A stretch of DNA of 64,000 nt from Clostridiales bacterium CHKCI006 (GTDB taxonomy: Bacteria > Bacillota_I > Bacilli_A > Erysipelotrichales > Coprobacillaceae). The notes under the pieces were generated by a model that worked only from the letters and a program-made list of their open reading frames with translations, had not been told where the DNA came from and did not search any database. The first letter of the stretch is position 1; every line of letters starts with the position of its first letter. The DNA lies in assembly GCA_900018345.1 (NCBI GenBank), contig FCNA01000026.1, positions 60,317-124,316 on the forward strand, in the 5' to 3' direction. Positions 1 through 8,005 of the stretch are shown here, piece after piece. Both the position numbers and the translations under genes were made by a program.

Positions 1-21
1 TTATCAGAGAGGGAGAATTTT

Positions 22-306
22 ATGAGAAATCAGATTGTAAAAGTGACAGAAGTTGTAGTCAGAAGCGCTTTTTACATCATCTCAAACTATGTATTTGTTA
101 GCATGGGCCTATCGTTTCATACTCAATGGATTTCAATTCTATTTTTGCTTTCAATGGTATGGTCTACTATTGATTACGGAAAGTCCATAAATGAAATAAC
201 CGAAAAAAAGGTAATTGCTGAAATACTATGTATATGTTGCATTGCACTGAGTATAGCGATTGCATATTTTGTGGGATATATTCAAGGAACATTCGTTTCC
301 ATCTGA
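22..306 (+). CDS. Small membrane protein of unknown function
   Basis: A 94-residue protein preceded by a good ribosome site (GGGAGA, 6 nt before ATG). Three hydrophobic stretches, roughly residues 10-28, 33-50 and 66-90, are separated by a short charged segment (residues 55-65, with SINEITEKK). I recognise no family. It ends about 150 bp before the next gene, which has its own promoter, so the two are probably not co-transcribed. It may be the last gene of an operon starting outside the window. The coding call is fairly safe; the function is unknown. Confidence 0.6.
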   Translation: MRNQIVKVTEVVVRSAFYIISNYVFVSMGLSFHTQWISILFLLSMVWSTIDYGKSINEITEKKVIAEILCICCIALSIAIAYFVGYIQGTFVSI

Positions 307-400
307 AAATACAGAGCCACAACTTTCCGCTTAATATATCAGCATGGAGCAAGTTATCAAAAAGTCATGAATGCTCGTAGCTCACCGGCCCGGCCAGCAA

Positions 401-429
401 ATGAAACTTTTCTATAAATATGTTATAAT
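401..429 (+). promoter_or_regulatory. Promoter of the RpiR-type gene
   Basis: ATGAAA (401-406), a 17-nt spacer and TATAAT (424-429). TG at 421-422 makes it an extended -10. The AAAGGAGG ribosome site and ATG at 454 follow. Confidence 0.6.
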
Positions 430-453
430 AAACCTAACAAAGGAGGAAAACAT

Positions 454-1245
454 ATGAATCCACTACAAAAAATGCAAATAGCATCCGGTACCTTTACTAA
501 GACGGATCAAAAAAAATATCAATTTATTAAAGAGAATCCTGCTGAAACTGTCCATCTTAACATCCAGGATATCGCTAGTAAGATCAATGTATCTAAATCC
601 GCTATTCTGCGTTTCACCCAAAGGATCGGCTATGATGGCTTCGCCGAGTTTAAATTTGACTTTAATCGTTTCATTCACAGCGGTCAGAATCATGAGCGCA
701 ATCAGGTCTACCCATCAAAACTAGAGGAAATCATCGACATCTACGAAAAAGGACTGATACTGATGCGTCAGTCCTTGCATGAACAGGAAATCAAAGCCAT
801 GGTCAGCCAGATGATCAAAGCCAATAAAGTCAAGATCTTTGGTGTCAATAGTACCGGTTTAGCTGCCACTCAGCTGCGCAATCGTTTTCACAAAGTCGAT
901 TTTGATGGTGAAGCCATCACTGACCAGGTCCTGATTCCAGAGATTGCAGCACAGGGTCATGAAAAAGATCTCCACATTTATTTTTCAACCAAAGGCAGTC
1001 AAATCAGCATGCTGACGGCGATTGAAAACTCCGCCAAAAGTCATGTCCCCACCATTCTTATTACTATGGATGCACACTGTAAGATGGCTAAATATGCCAC
1101 TCAGATCATTCTGCTGCCTTCACCCCAGATGATTACATCCGATTATTTTTTAGGTGAACAACCATTCAACTTTATTTTTATTGAGATTCTGTTGTCTTAT
1201 CTAGGCGAAGAGCTAAAAAAAGAAGATGAAAAACGTACAGACTGA
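454..1245 (+). CDS. MurR/RpiR-family transcriptional regulator
   Basis: A 263-residue regulator. Residues 1-80 form the RpiR-type helix-turn-helix (IQDIASKINVSKSAILRFTQ, then GYDGFAEFK). Residues 110-245 form a SIS sugar-phosphate-binding domain (KIFGVNSTGLAA, then YFSTKGSQISML). The family represses or activates sugar catabolic genes in response to a phosphorylated sugar. The start is fixed by AAAGGAGG, 7 nt upstream. It is monocistronic and convergent with the type VII operon, sharing a bidirectional terminator that overlaps its stop codon. The ligand and target are not evident. Confidence 0.9.
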   Translation: MNPLQKMQIASGTFTKTDQKKYQFIKENPAETVHLNIQDIASKINVSKSAILRFTQRIGYDGFAEFKFDFNRFIHSGQNHERNQVYPSKLEEIIDIYEKGLILMRQSLHEQEIKAMVSQMIKANKVKIFGVNSTGLAATQLRNRFHKVDFDGEAITDQVLIPEIAAQGHEKDLHIYFSTKGSQISMLTAIENSAKSHVPTILITMDAHCKMAKYATQIILLPSPQMITSDYFLGEQPFNFIFIEILLSYLGEELKKEDEKRTD

Positions 1246-1267
1246 TTAATACAATCTGTACGTTTTT
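1229..1267. terminator. Bidirectional intrinsic terminator
   Basis: A perfect 13-bp inverted repeat (AAAAACGTACAGA at 1229-1241, its complement at 1255-1267) with a 13-nt loop. A-runs and T-runs on both sides let it end both the RpiR transcript and the opposing type VII operon. It overlaps the 3' ends of both genes. Confidence 0.85.
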
Positions 1268-3599
1268 AAATATAAACATCCAAAGGAACATTTGTACATG
1301 CCTGGATTTCCTTCTGAATCGCCCGCAAACATGAAAGCACATATTTCGGCAGTTCTGGTCCTGTCATATTGACATGGAATTTCAAGTTACCATTTTGAAG
1401 GATAATTTGATTGTTTTCCACTGTAAATGTCCATTTCGGAAAATAGATATATGAAATGGAAAAATAGCCATTCGACTGAGGCGCGTCATGATAAAAATGA
1501 AGTGCACGATGAGAAAAAAGCATCCCTACAGCGATCCCACTTTTGCGCATGCTCTTTTCAGTTTTTTTACGCCAAAAAGGGCTGCGGCAAGGCATGACAT
1601 ACATGATTGGACTATCACCGTTACTTAATGGGAAAAGGTGAGTATATTGAGGATCAGATTGGACATTACATGGATCAATATCAGTAGCAAGTTTTACCAG
1701 ATATTTGTTCAGCAGTTCATCCATCGCTACACTACCGGCATGGTATTGTTCATAAATTGCTGCAACATTAGGATATCCTTCATGATAGGCATGACATAAG
1801 CTGACCAGCGCCTGACGTGATTTACCTACTTTCTCTAAAGCAATGGCGAGATTTCCTAAAATAAGAGGACGCAAGGTTAAACTGGAAGACTGGCCGAGTT
1901 TATCTTTTTTAAGAGCTGATTGAAAGCTATTGATTGCCTCGGCAGGCTGATCTAATATAATTAATTGAACAATACCTAGATTATGATCCAAAACAGCATC
2001 CCGATCATCACGCTTCTGTGCTTCACGGTAACATTGCAAAGCCATTTCACTTTGATTTGATTGACGGTATTCCATTCCCATACGAGTTAAGAGTTGTGCA
2101 CTTTCCGGGTCAAGTGTATGCATTTTTTCAAGTAAAGCTCTTTTTTCATTGTTATCCTGTGACTCTTGAAATTGAAGATACAGTTGTCTTAATTGCTGTG
2201 TACGGTCATTCTCCACTGTCAAGTACACTTTTCCACAAGACTGACAATAATAGCCATGTGTAAAGACTAAACCTGCGCCCTTACCGCAATATGGACAAAA
2301 ATGCTGCAAAGGTTCTTGGACAGGAACCGACTGTTCAGCCTGCATGTCCTGCATAGATAAAGAAACATGTAAATGGCATGGTCCCTGTTCCGTGATAGTA
2401 ATATAAGGAATATCGATGACTAAAGGCCAGCTAGCCCCTGCATCAAGTAGGCGTTTCACTTCTGCTTGAAGACGCTCAAGAGCCAAAGCATCCCCTTCGA
2501 GTTGAATCCCTTGTTTCGTATAAAAAGACCTCACCACAGCTGTTACGATCTCAGAAACAGGTGGCATGGCAGATTTGTCTTTTGTAGGCATCTCTGTCTT
2601 GATAGGATTGTTTTGAAAAGCATTGGTAAACACATTCATGGTGCTCTCATCTTCTTCGCTAAACAGTGTTTCTGTCTTTTCTTCAGTCATGATCATTTCA
2701 TTAACTGTTGGAGCCTGATAGGCTTCCAATGCTTCCTTCATCGCTTGGGCACTCGCATAACGATCTGACGGATGAAACGCACAGGCTTTTTGGATGATCG
2801 CATTCAGCTCTCCGATTCCTTCTATTTCTGGAAATACCTCTCCCTTGCGACGCTTATAGATGGCTTCCTCGCGGTCCTGTGGATAGTAAGGTTCCGGATA
2901 GGCCGGTAAGAACGGCATTCTGCCATGATTTAATAGCTCATACATGGTTAGACCTAAGGCATACAGATCCACATCTTTCCCATACTTCTCACCCAGGATC
3001 ATTTCTGGTGCCATATAGGATTTCGTTCCCTTTTGGGAAAGCGTTGCATTGGTCCGTTCCACTTCACGCGAAATGCCAAAGTCACCCAACTTATATTCTC
3101 CAAATGGCGTCACAAAAATATTGGATGGTTTGATATCCCGATGGATCAGATGCTGAGCATGACAGAATTCCAGCGCTGTCAGAATATCCTGTCCCATCTT
3201 TAGAACTTCCTGAATGCTTAACGTTTTTTCCTGCATATGATCGGCTAGACTCTTCAACAGCTCCATGCGGATATAGATGGTCCAACCAATCTTATCCGTC
3301 TTTTCAACGACTTCATAATCTTCTATTGATACGATGTGACTTGCCGTTTTCATCTTTTCCATCAAACGGATCTCATCCAGATATCTTTTGACATCCTGGC
3401 GATAATAGTCAACGATCGATGTCTGCGTCAAACCTGAGGATACCATTTCTCTCACTTCGCTCATATCATGCGGAATGTCTATCACTTTGATGGCACTATA
3501 TGCCACCTCTCCCAATACTTCTTTTTTGGCCTTATAGACCTTTCCGAATCCGCCTTCACCTATCAGGGATTCGATTTGCCAATTTGGCCATATCTCCAT
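1266..3599 (-). CDS. Ser/Thr protein kinase with zinc ribbon and TPR region (type VII locus)
   Basis: A 777-residue soluble Hanks-type kinase. The glycine loop GEGGFGKV is at 14-21, the probable catalytic Lys at 38 (SAIKVI), HRDIKPSN at 153-160, DFG at 173-175 and GTKSYMAPE at 191-199, so all catalytic motifs are intact. After the kinase domain come a linker, a four-cysteine zinc ribbon (CPYCGK...CQSCGK, about 435-456) and TPR-like repeats (about 485-640). No membrane segment is visible, unlike PASTA kinases and unlike the EssB pseudokinase of other type VII systems. It is the last gene of the operon that starts with a PP2C phosphatase and contains EssC with an FHA domain. I infer that it phosphorylates components of that system. 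Confidence 0.92.
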   Translation of the reverse strand: MEIWPNWQIESLIGEGGFGKVYKAKKEVLGEVAYSAIKVIDIPHDMSEVREMVSSGLTQTSIVDYYRQDVKRYLDEIRLMEKMKTASHIVSIEDYEVVEKTDKIGWTIYIRMELLKSLADHMQEKTLSIQEVLKMGQDILTALEFCHAQHLIHRDIKPSNIFVTPFGEYKLGDFGISREVERTNATLSQKGTKSYMAPEMILGEKYGKDVDLYALGLTMYELLNHGRMPFLPAYPEPYYPQDREEAIYKRRKGEVFPEIEGIGELNAIIQKACAFHPSDRYASAQAMKEALEAYQAPTVNEMIMTEEKTETLFSEEDESTMNVFTNAFQNNPIKTEMPTKDKSAMPPVSEIVTAVVRSFYTKQGIQLEGDALALERLQAEVKRLLDAGASWPLVIDIPYITITEQGPCHLHVSLSMQDMQAEQSVPVQEPLQHFCPYCGKGAGLVFTHGYYCQSCGKVYLTVENDRTQQLRQLYLQFQESQDNNEKRALLEKMHTLDPESAQLLTRMGMEYRQSNQSEMALQCYREAQKRDDRDAVLDHNLGIVQLIILDQPAEAINSFQSALKKDKLGQSSSLTLRPLILGNLAIALEKVGKSRQALVSLCHAYHEGYPNVAAIYEQYHAGSVAMDELLNKYLVKLATDIDPCNVQSDPQYTHLFPLSNGDSPIMYVMPCRSPFWRKKTEKSMRKSGIAVGMLFSHRALHFYHDAPQSNGYFSISYIYFPKWTFTVENNQIILQNGNLKFHVNMTGPELPKYVLSCLRAIQKEIQACTNVPLDVYI

Positions 3600-3617
3600 G
3601 GTGACTCACCTCCACCT

Positions 3618-4730
3618 CTAAAAGTAGTTTTTTAAGCTTGCGAATCCATCAATGATACCACTACCGAAACGCTCCAACTGTTCACCGATATACTCCGTGA
3701 CAACCGGAATACCTTCAACCGTTGCGTCGACCCTTTCACTGAACACATCATACATTTCTTTACCAAATTCCTGAGGGAAATCTGAAAAATCGATACCTGT
3801 TGAATCAATCAGTTGTTGGTTGATATCCTCGAAAACTGTTGAATCATCCAGACCCGTTAAGTCAACGATCCCCTGGAAAAATGGATGATCTGTAATCTGA
3901 TCCTGGATATCTCCGCCTATTTCACCCAAGGCTTCGACGGTAATTTTAGTTCCACCCTCAATGGTTCGGACAAAGCCGCTCAATAACCCATTGACCAGAT
4001 CACCTTCCTGCAGCATTTCATTGACTTCCTGCATATCATCATAATAGTCGACCATGGCAGGTGAAACGCTGTCAATGGACTTGCCATCACCAAAGATAAG
4101 ACCCGTACCTTTATCGACGATCATCCCCGAAAGACCGCTGCTAAAACCGAGATTACCTAAAATTGTGTCATAGCCGCCAAATAAATCAGCTAACGTGCCT
4201 ATGGTGTCACCGGATATTTCACCTGATGAGATTCCATCTAAAGACTCAAGCAAATCCTTTGCCTCAGCAATATATTCTGTTCCAAAAGCCCCTTCCTCTG
4301 CCTCGCTTAAAATAGTAATGATATCATCGGCACTGGCACCTTCCGGAATCAGTTCGTCCAATATACCGCTATCCGTAATTGCAGCTGCCCAGTTCTCTTT
4401 GAGTCCTTCGATATCGCGATCAGAAAGGCCCAAAATCGAAGACAGTTGGGAAGCCAAAGCATCATTCAGTTCCGTGAAGCCCAAAGCGGCCTGACGTGCC
4501 GCTTCCGATCCTCCCTGAAGCAGCTCTGACATCTTCGTAAATCCTTTTTGCGCAAGCGCAATCTTCTCCACGAAATGGCAAGAGAGATTCTCACTCCATC
4601 CCGTATTCATTTCCTGCAAAATGTTTTCCATCTGTTTAAACATGTCTTCATATTGTGACTGCAGCTGCTTCATCTGATCACTTTGCGCTTGCAGCATTTC
4701 TGCCGAAAGCTTAATGGTTGAATTGGCCAT
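3618..4730 (-). CDS. Long protein with WXG100-like head; candidate type VII substrate
   Basis: A 370-residue protein. Residues 1-95 are a helical hairpin typical of WXG100/LXG proteins, with a turn of the form GWSE (W45), so the usual second glycine is Glu. Residues 96-370 are Gly/Asp/Glu-rich and match no toxin fold that I recognise. There is no signal peptide. Its stop is 18 bp before the kinase start, and the two small DUF4176-like genes lie just upstream, an arrangement seen for type VII effectors and their helpers. I infer a secreted substrate, possibly with a novel C-terminal domain. It could also be a structural or chaperone protein. Confidence 0.75.
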   Translation of the reverse strand: MANSTIKLSAEMLQAQSDQMKQLQSQYEDMFKQMENILQEMNTGWSENLSCHFVEKIALAQKGFTKMSELLQGGSEAARQAALGFTELNDALASQLSSILGLSDRDIEGLKENWAAAITDSGILDELIPEGASADDIITILSEAEEGAFGTEYIAEAKDLLESLDGISSGEISGDTIGTLADLFGGYDTILGNLGFSSGLSGMIVDKGTGLIFGDGKSIDSVSPAMVDYYDDMQEVNEMLQEGDLVNGLLSGFVRTIEGGTKITVEALGEIGGDIQDQITDHPFFQGIVDLTGLDDSTVFEDINQQLIDSTGIDFSDFPQEFGKEMYDVFSERVDATVEGIPVVTEYIGEQLERFGSGIIDGFASLKNYF

Positions 4731-5015
4731 TTATACCGCCTCCTTTTTGTGCATCGCGCTGATACCACTAACGATTCGATCCATGGCACGATCCAATTTT
4801 TTGGCATTCTCGTCTTCATAGCCTTTGGCCAGCAAGGCCTCAATCAGTGGAGGACGAAAAGCCATCATTGAATTCGTCGAAACTATACCGGTAGGATAGG
4901 GAACACCCACGTACTCATAGACCTTTTCCTCATAAACCTGATAAAAACCGATGATCATGATCGGATGGGCAATGCCCTTGAGATGCACGATGGTACCGAT
5001 GGGATATAGTTTCAT
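4731..5015 (-). CDS. DUF4176-like protein (type VII accessory)
   Basis: A 94-residue protein beginning with the DUF4176 signature (YPIGTIVHLKG, then a beta-rich core with PIMIIGFY and a YVGVPYPTG loop) and ending in a charged helix. DUF4176 proteins are frequent, poorly understood companions of Firmicute type VII substrates. Its start overlaps the stop of the upstream paralogue by 4 bp (ATGA), and it abuts the long WXG-headed gene, so the three are translationally coupled. I infer a helper or chaperone for that product. Confidence 0.75.
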   Translation of the reverse strand: MKLYPIGTIVHLKGIAHPIMIIGFYQVYEEKVYEYVGVPYPTGIVSTNSMMAFRPPLIEALLAKGYEDENAKKLDRAMDRIVSGISAMHKKEAV

Positions 5016-5353
5016 TTTATCGCCTCCGCTTCCATCTGTTCAAAACCTTTATATTCTAAAAACTCAATACGTTTCATGACCTTTGCGTCGAGCTGTTGAG
5101 CGAGCGTGGCAATCTGCGTCAGATCTTCAAGATACGACTTACCTCTACCAATCAGCGCTCCCTCGTGGACCAAATCAAAAGGTTCTTCAAAAGCAAGCGC
5201 CACCAGCCGATCGGCTCCGACATAGCCGCGAGGATAAGCAACACAGAGATAGTAGTAGTGAAAATGGTTATCCTTTTCTGTTTTAAAATGTGAAACGATC
5301 ATATATTGGCTTCGTCTGATTTGGATGATGGAACCGATAGGATATACCTTCAT
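5012..5353 (-). CDS. DUF4176-like protein, second copy
   Basis: A 113-residue paralogue of the next gene. It has the same opening (YPIGSIIQIRR), the same core (YMIVSHF) and a loop with CVAYPRGYVG matching the VPYPTG loop of its neighbour, then a longer C-terminal helix. It overlaps its upstream gene by 4 bp (5350-5353) and its downstream gene by 4 bp. Two adjacent copies suggest a heterodimer or two client-specific helpers. No catalytic residues are obvious. Confidence 0.72.
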   Translation of the reverse strand: MKVYPIGSIIQIRRSQYMIVSHFKTEKDNHFHYYYLCVAYPRGYVGADRLVALAFEEPFDLVHEGALIGRGKSYLEDLTQIATLAQQLDAKVMKRIEFLEYKGFEQMEAEAIK

Positions 5354-5775
5354 TTATCTTCACCGCGCCTTTCTTCTACCTGCAACAAAGAACTGACCGC
5401 CTGCCCTGCCGCAGGAATAAAGTTAGAAGCTACCGTGGATAAAGTTCCCGCTTCAATTGCATTGGCAGCATTGATCTGGCTCAACAACCCATCCAGCGTA
5501 TCCAAACGACGATCGATGCTGGCTTCTGCCTGCAGGAACTGTTCGGTCACCTCCAGTACAGCCTGATCAAAAGAGGTCGCATCTGCCAACAAGCGACTGA
5601 TGCGTTGACGATTGCCCTCAATCAATTGATTGATCACGGTCTTATTCGGGCAGACCCAATCCTGATGTGTCGTAATGGCACTGAGGATCGCATTGGCCTG
5701 CTGAAGGCTCATCGCTGCCTCATTGGATGCCTTGGCTGCCGTTTGCAAATTATCTGTATTAATTGAAATCCGCAT
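5350..5775 (-). CDS. Small helical type VII-associated protein
   Basis: 141 residues if started at the ATG at 5775. That ATG lies 7 nt after a TAGGAGGT site. An in-frame GTG at 5784 overlaps that site and is an unlikely start. The protein is mostly amphipathic helix. A Trp in a turn (QDWVC, about residue 40) sits where WXG100 proteins have W-x-G, but the glycine is missing. The C-terminal third is Ala/Ile-rich (NAANAIEAG). It follows the canonical WXG100 gene by 12 bp. Probably a diverged WXG100 partner or LXG-like substrate. Confidence 0.65.
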   Translation of the reverse strand: MRISINTDNLQTAAKASNEAAMSLQQANAILSAITTHQDWVCPNKTVINQLIEGNRQRISRLLADATSFDQAVLEVTEQFLQAEASIDRRLDTLDGLLSQINAANAIEAGTLSTVASNFIPAAGQAVSSLLQVEERRGEDK

Positions 5776-5787
5776 GTTTAGCACCTC

Positions 5788-6084
5788 CTAAAACGCCTGC
5801 TCGATCTTGCTGCTGCAAGAAGCATCAAGATCTTCAAAAGAATTCACGGTTTCATCGGCATACTTCTTCAATTCCTGAAACACCGGCTGAAACTGGTTGG
5901 CCTGTTTTGCATAGTTTTTCATCAAGGCATGATACTGGGTGCTAGCCTGTCCGCTCCAGCCTTCGGCAATCGCCCCAATGATCGTATTCAATGATGCATT
6001 TAACGTTTGCAGTTCATTGAGCTTATCTGTAATTTGACTGCTTGCCTGCCTTAAAATATCTGTATCAATTTGAATAACTGCCAT
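5788..6084 (-). CDS. WXG100 family (ESAT-6-like) protein
   Basis: A 98-residue helix-turn-helix protein with the textbook motif EGWSGQAS (W43-S-G45) between two amphipathic helices, the right length for the family. WXG100 proteins are secreted as dimers by EssC-type ATPases and are recognised through a C-terminal tail. The usual YxxxD/E signal is not clear here. A YADE stretch is present, but the acidic residue is not four positions after Tyr. It lies inside the secretion operon, between two less conserved helical proteins that could be dimer partners. Confidence 0.9.
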   Translation of the reverse strand: MAVIQIDTDILRQASSQITDKLNELQTLNASLNTIIGAIAEGWSGQASTQYHALMKNYAKQANQFQPVFQELKKYADETVNSFEDLDASCSSKIEQAF

Positions 6085-6097
6085 CTATGATCCCCCC

Positions 6098-6394
6098 CTA
6101 CATATTGGCACCAATGCGCCTTGCCAGTTCGGCATCCAAAGCTTTATTTTGATTGACTGTCTTTTGAATTTCACTTCGTGTATGCTGTAATGAAGCAATC
6201 AACTGATCGATGCGTTGAATCAGCTGACCCGATTTATGCACGATTGCCGTCCCTGTTTTCCCGATGGTCTGTTCTCCCTCCTGCTTGACCTGCGTAAGAG
6301 CTGATCTTGCTTGTTCTAAGATAGGAATAGCCTGATTAATCCGTTGAATATCTGCCATAGCTGCATTCTCATCAATAATAATACGGTCTGTCAT
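6098..6394 (-). CDS. Small helical type VII-associated protein
   Basis: 98 residues from the ATG at 6394, which lies downstream of a GGGAGGA site. An in-frame GTG at 6409 lies within that site. The protein is two long heptad-patterned helices around a Gly-Lys-Thr-Gly turn (EQTIGKTGTAI) and has no W-x-G. Size and helical pattern match WXG100-fold proteins that lack the signature. It overlaps the EspG-like gene by 4 bp and precedes the canonical WXG100 gene by 13 bp, so a heterodimer with that protein is plausible. Confidence 0.6.
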   Translation of the reverse strand: MTDRIIIDENAAMADIQRINQAIPILEQARSALTQVKQEGEQTIGKTGTAIVHKSGQLIQRIDQLIASLQHTRSEIQKTVNQNKALDAELARRIGANM

Positions 6395-6987
6395 TCTCTT
6401 TCCTCCCACAATATTCGTTTACACAAACGTTCTAAATCATACTGTCCGATCGAATAGATCTTCCCATAGCGCCAACGATAAACCAACCCCTGATCATAGA
6501 CCATCTCGACAAGTTTACCTTTGCCTCCAACATGGCTGTTCTTCAAAATGATGATGCCCTCTGGTTGACGATCCATGAACGTCTGTTCATCAAGCACCAG
6601 TCGGTGTGGAGGCGTCTTTATTTCCGGCAATAGATGATCCAGCATTCCCACTTCAAACGGAGAAATCGTCAGCTGATCAGCCTGAATATCTACCCTCACC
6701 GCCCCTTGTTCACTATCATGAATTTTAAAGTGGACATAGGAACCCGGCACTTCTAAATAATACTCCGCTTCAAACAATCCAAAAAAGATGGGACTAAGCA
6801 GATTCGCTTGAGGACAAAGGGTCACTTCGCCAAAAAAATCTTCTTCAATCAGACCGGCTGCTTCAAGCGCATCGTCTGATTGAGTATGAGAACCTGCCAA
6901 GCGAACATAATCCTGATCTAAATAACGTGCAGCCATGAGATCAGCCATTCTGACTAAACCAGATGCACTCAATTGGATAGTATCCAT
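6391..6987 (-). CDS. EspG-like type VII accessory protein A
   Basis: 198 residues from the ATG at 6987, which follows AGGAGG. The N-terminal half has a pattern like that of the second copy encoded at 7998-8450: a helix ending before residue 30, a segment LEAAGLIEEDFFGEV, then a hydrophobic strand (YYLEV). The C-terminal half has GKGKLVEMVYDQG followed by strands. The layout (helix, 'L..rGLi...gev', hydrophobic strand) recalls EspG, the chaperone of mycobacterial ESX substrates, but I cannot confirm homology from the sequence alone. Being encoded between WXG100-type genes supports a substrate-chaperone role. Confidence 0.55.
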   Translation of the reverse strand: MDTIQLSASGLVRMADLMAARYLDQDYVRLAGSHTQSDDALEAAGLIEEDFFGEVTLCPQANLLSPIFFGLFEAEYYLEVPGSYVHFKIHDSEQGAVRVDIQADQLTISPFEVGMLDHLLPEIKTPPHRLVLDEQTFMDRQPEGIIILKNSHVGGKGKLVEMVYDQGLVYRWRYGKIYSIGQYDLERLCKRILWEERE

Positions 6988-7000
6988 TGTCTTCCTCCTA

Positions 7001-7285
7001 TCATTCCTGAATGTGTAAATAGAGTTCCTTTTGCACATCCATAAGATCTTGCTGCATCAAATATAATGTATGAATCAACTGGGCATAGAGGTCCTGCAGA
7101 TCTTGATGTCTAGTCAAGAGCTGACGGAGATGATCCTGATAAGCCACAGCGCTCTGTCCCAACCAGCTCACATCCTCCTGACATTCCTGTTTAAGCTTCA
7201 AACTGAGATCATCCAGTTCATCCTGCAAGTGGCTTAGCTTTTCAGCCGCCCAGCCCAAACTTTCTTCATTCAAGATGATCTTCAA
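7001..7285 (-). CDS. WXG100 family protein
   Basis: 94 residues with the motif VSWLGQSA (W41-L-G43) between two charged amphipathic helices. The best start is the TTG at 7285. It gives the usual N-terminus (KIILNEESL), lies 9 nt after AGAGGGGG, and overlaps the preceding gene by 20 bp. A longer in-frame TTG start at 7315 would add residues unlike the family. Probably exported by EssC, perhaps paired with one of the two preceding helical proteins. Confidence 0.82.
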   Translation of the reverse strand: MKIILNEESLGWAAEKLSHLQDELDDLSLKLKQECQEDVSWLGQSAVAYQDHLRQLLTRHQDLQDLYAQLIHTLYLMQQDLMDVQKELYLHIQE

Positions 7286-7532
7286 GCCTGCGTACCCCCT
7301 CTTCCATGATTTCAACTAATTGCGTGATTTGCGTGATCATCTCATCCACGTAGGCAAGCACTGTCGCCTGATTTTCTATCAGCCCCTCACCATCGATAGC
7401 ATTATCCTGATTAAGTAACGACATCACATACCTAACCTCTTCGCGATAGGCTGTGTAATCCTGCTTGACTAGACGCAAAGACTGCAAGTGCTTTTGTAAG
7501 GAATCCGTATCTAAATGCAATTCAGAGGCCAT
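7266..7532 (-). CDS. Small helical type VII-associated protein
   Basis: An 88-residue helical protein beginning ASELHLDTDSL, a start typical of WXG100-fold proteins. The central turn (NQDNAIDGEGL) lacks Trp. It overlaps its upstream neighbour by 11 bp and its downstream WXG100 neighbour by 20 bp, so the three are translationally coupled. Possibly the partner subunit of a heterodimer with the W-L-G protein. Confidence 0.62.
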   Translation of the reverse strand: MASELHLDTDSLQKHLQSLRLVKQDYTAYREEVRYVMSLLNQDNAIDGEGLIENQATVLAYVDEMITQITQLVEIMEEGVRRLEDHLE

Positions 7533-7767
7533 TCAACTCATCCTTTCTCACTAAAAGATGGTGTTTCTCATCCATCTCCAGCATATTTTTTTCCAACTCG
7601 CGTTTCCATTCCAGCAGCTTATCGATAACCGCCTGACTTGCCTCATCCTGCCAGATTGCCGGCATTTGCTCGGCCAGGGAAGAGAGCTGCTTCATCTCCT
7701 CCTCGATCAGATCCATCGACTGCAGCAGGACCAGCCGACAATGCCAGTTGAGCTCCCATTCATCCAT
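7522..7767 (-). CDS. Small helical WXG100-like protein
   Basis: An 81-residue protein with a helix, a turn containing IWQDEAS (W39, glycine replaced by Asp) and a second helix. Its ATG overlaps the stop region of the YukD-like gene by 8 bp and has little ribosome site of its own, so translation is probably coupled. It has the WXG100 fold size but an incomplete motif. The role is inferred from the operon only. Confidence 0.62.
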   Translation of the reverse strand: MDEWELNWHCRLVLLQSMDLIEEEMKQLSSLAEQMPAIWQDEASQAVIDKLLEWKRELEKNMLEMDEKHHLLVRKDELNGL

Positions 7768-8005
7768 GCTCGATCAACACCAGATAATCGCCATTCCAAA
7801 TACCAGCCTGCCCCAATGTCTCCTCATCATTGAGCACTCTTTTTAAACGAACCGAGTAAAGTTTCGCGTTCGTATTCAACACATTGACTTTCATCAAGCC
7901 TAACAGCTCAGGACGCAGTAAGGCTAAGCGGACATGCGCCGGCATTTCAACATCTTTTTGAATGGTTCGCTGCTCATTTTCAATAGTCACCATGATATTA
8001 TGCAT
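7760..8005 (-). CDS. yukD: YukD/EsaB-like ubiquitin-fold protein
   Basis: 81 residues from the ATG at 8005, preceded by AAAGGAGAGG. The order of strands and helix (IMVTIENEQ, DVEMPAHVRLALL, LYSVRLKRVLNDEETLGQAGIWNGDYLVLIE) is that of the YukD/EsaB ubiquitin-like family. The final part matches the usual 'tL...gI.dGD.L.l' pattern. YukD is a small cytoplasmic component of Firmicute type VII systems, regulatory or part of the machinery. It sits between an EspG-like gene and helical substrate genes, overlapping both. Confidence 0.85.
   Translation of the reverse strand: MHNIMVTIENEQRTIQKDVEMPAHVRLALLRPELLGLMKVNVLNTNAKLYSVRLKRVLNDEETLGQAGIWNGDYLVLIEHG

Noticed and set aside
1266..3599. Kinase considered as the EssB pseudokinase of the type VII system
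   Set aside because: EssB is a short membrane protein with a degenerate kinase fold. This protein has all catalytic motifs, no membrane helix, and a zinc ribbon plus TPR region.
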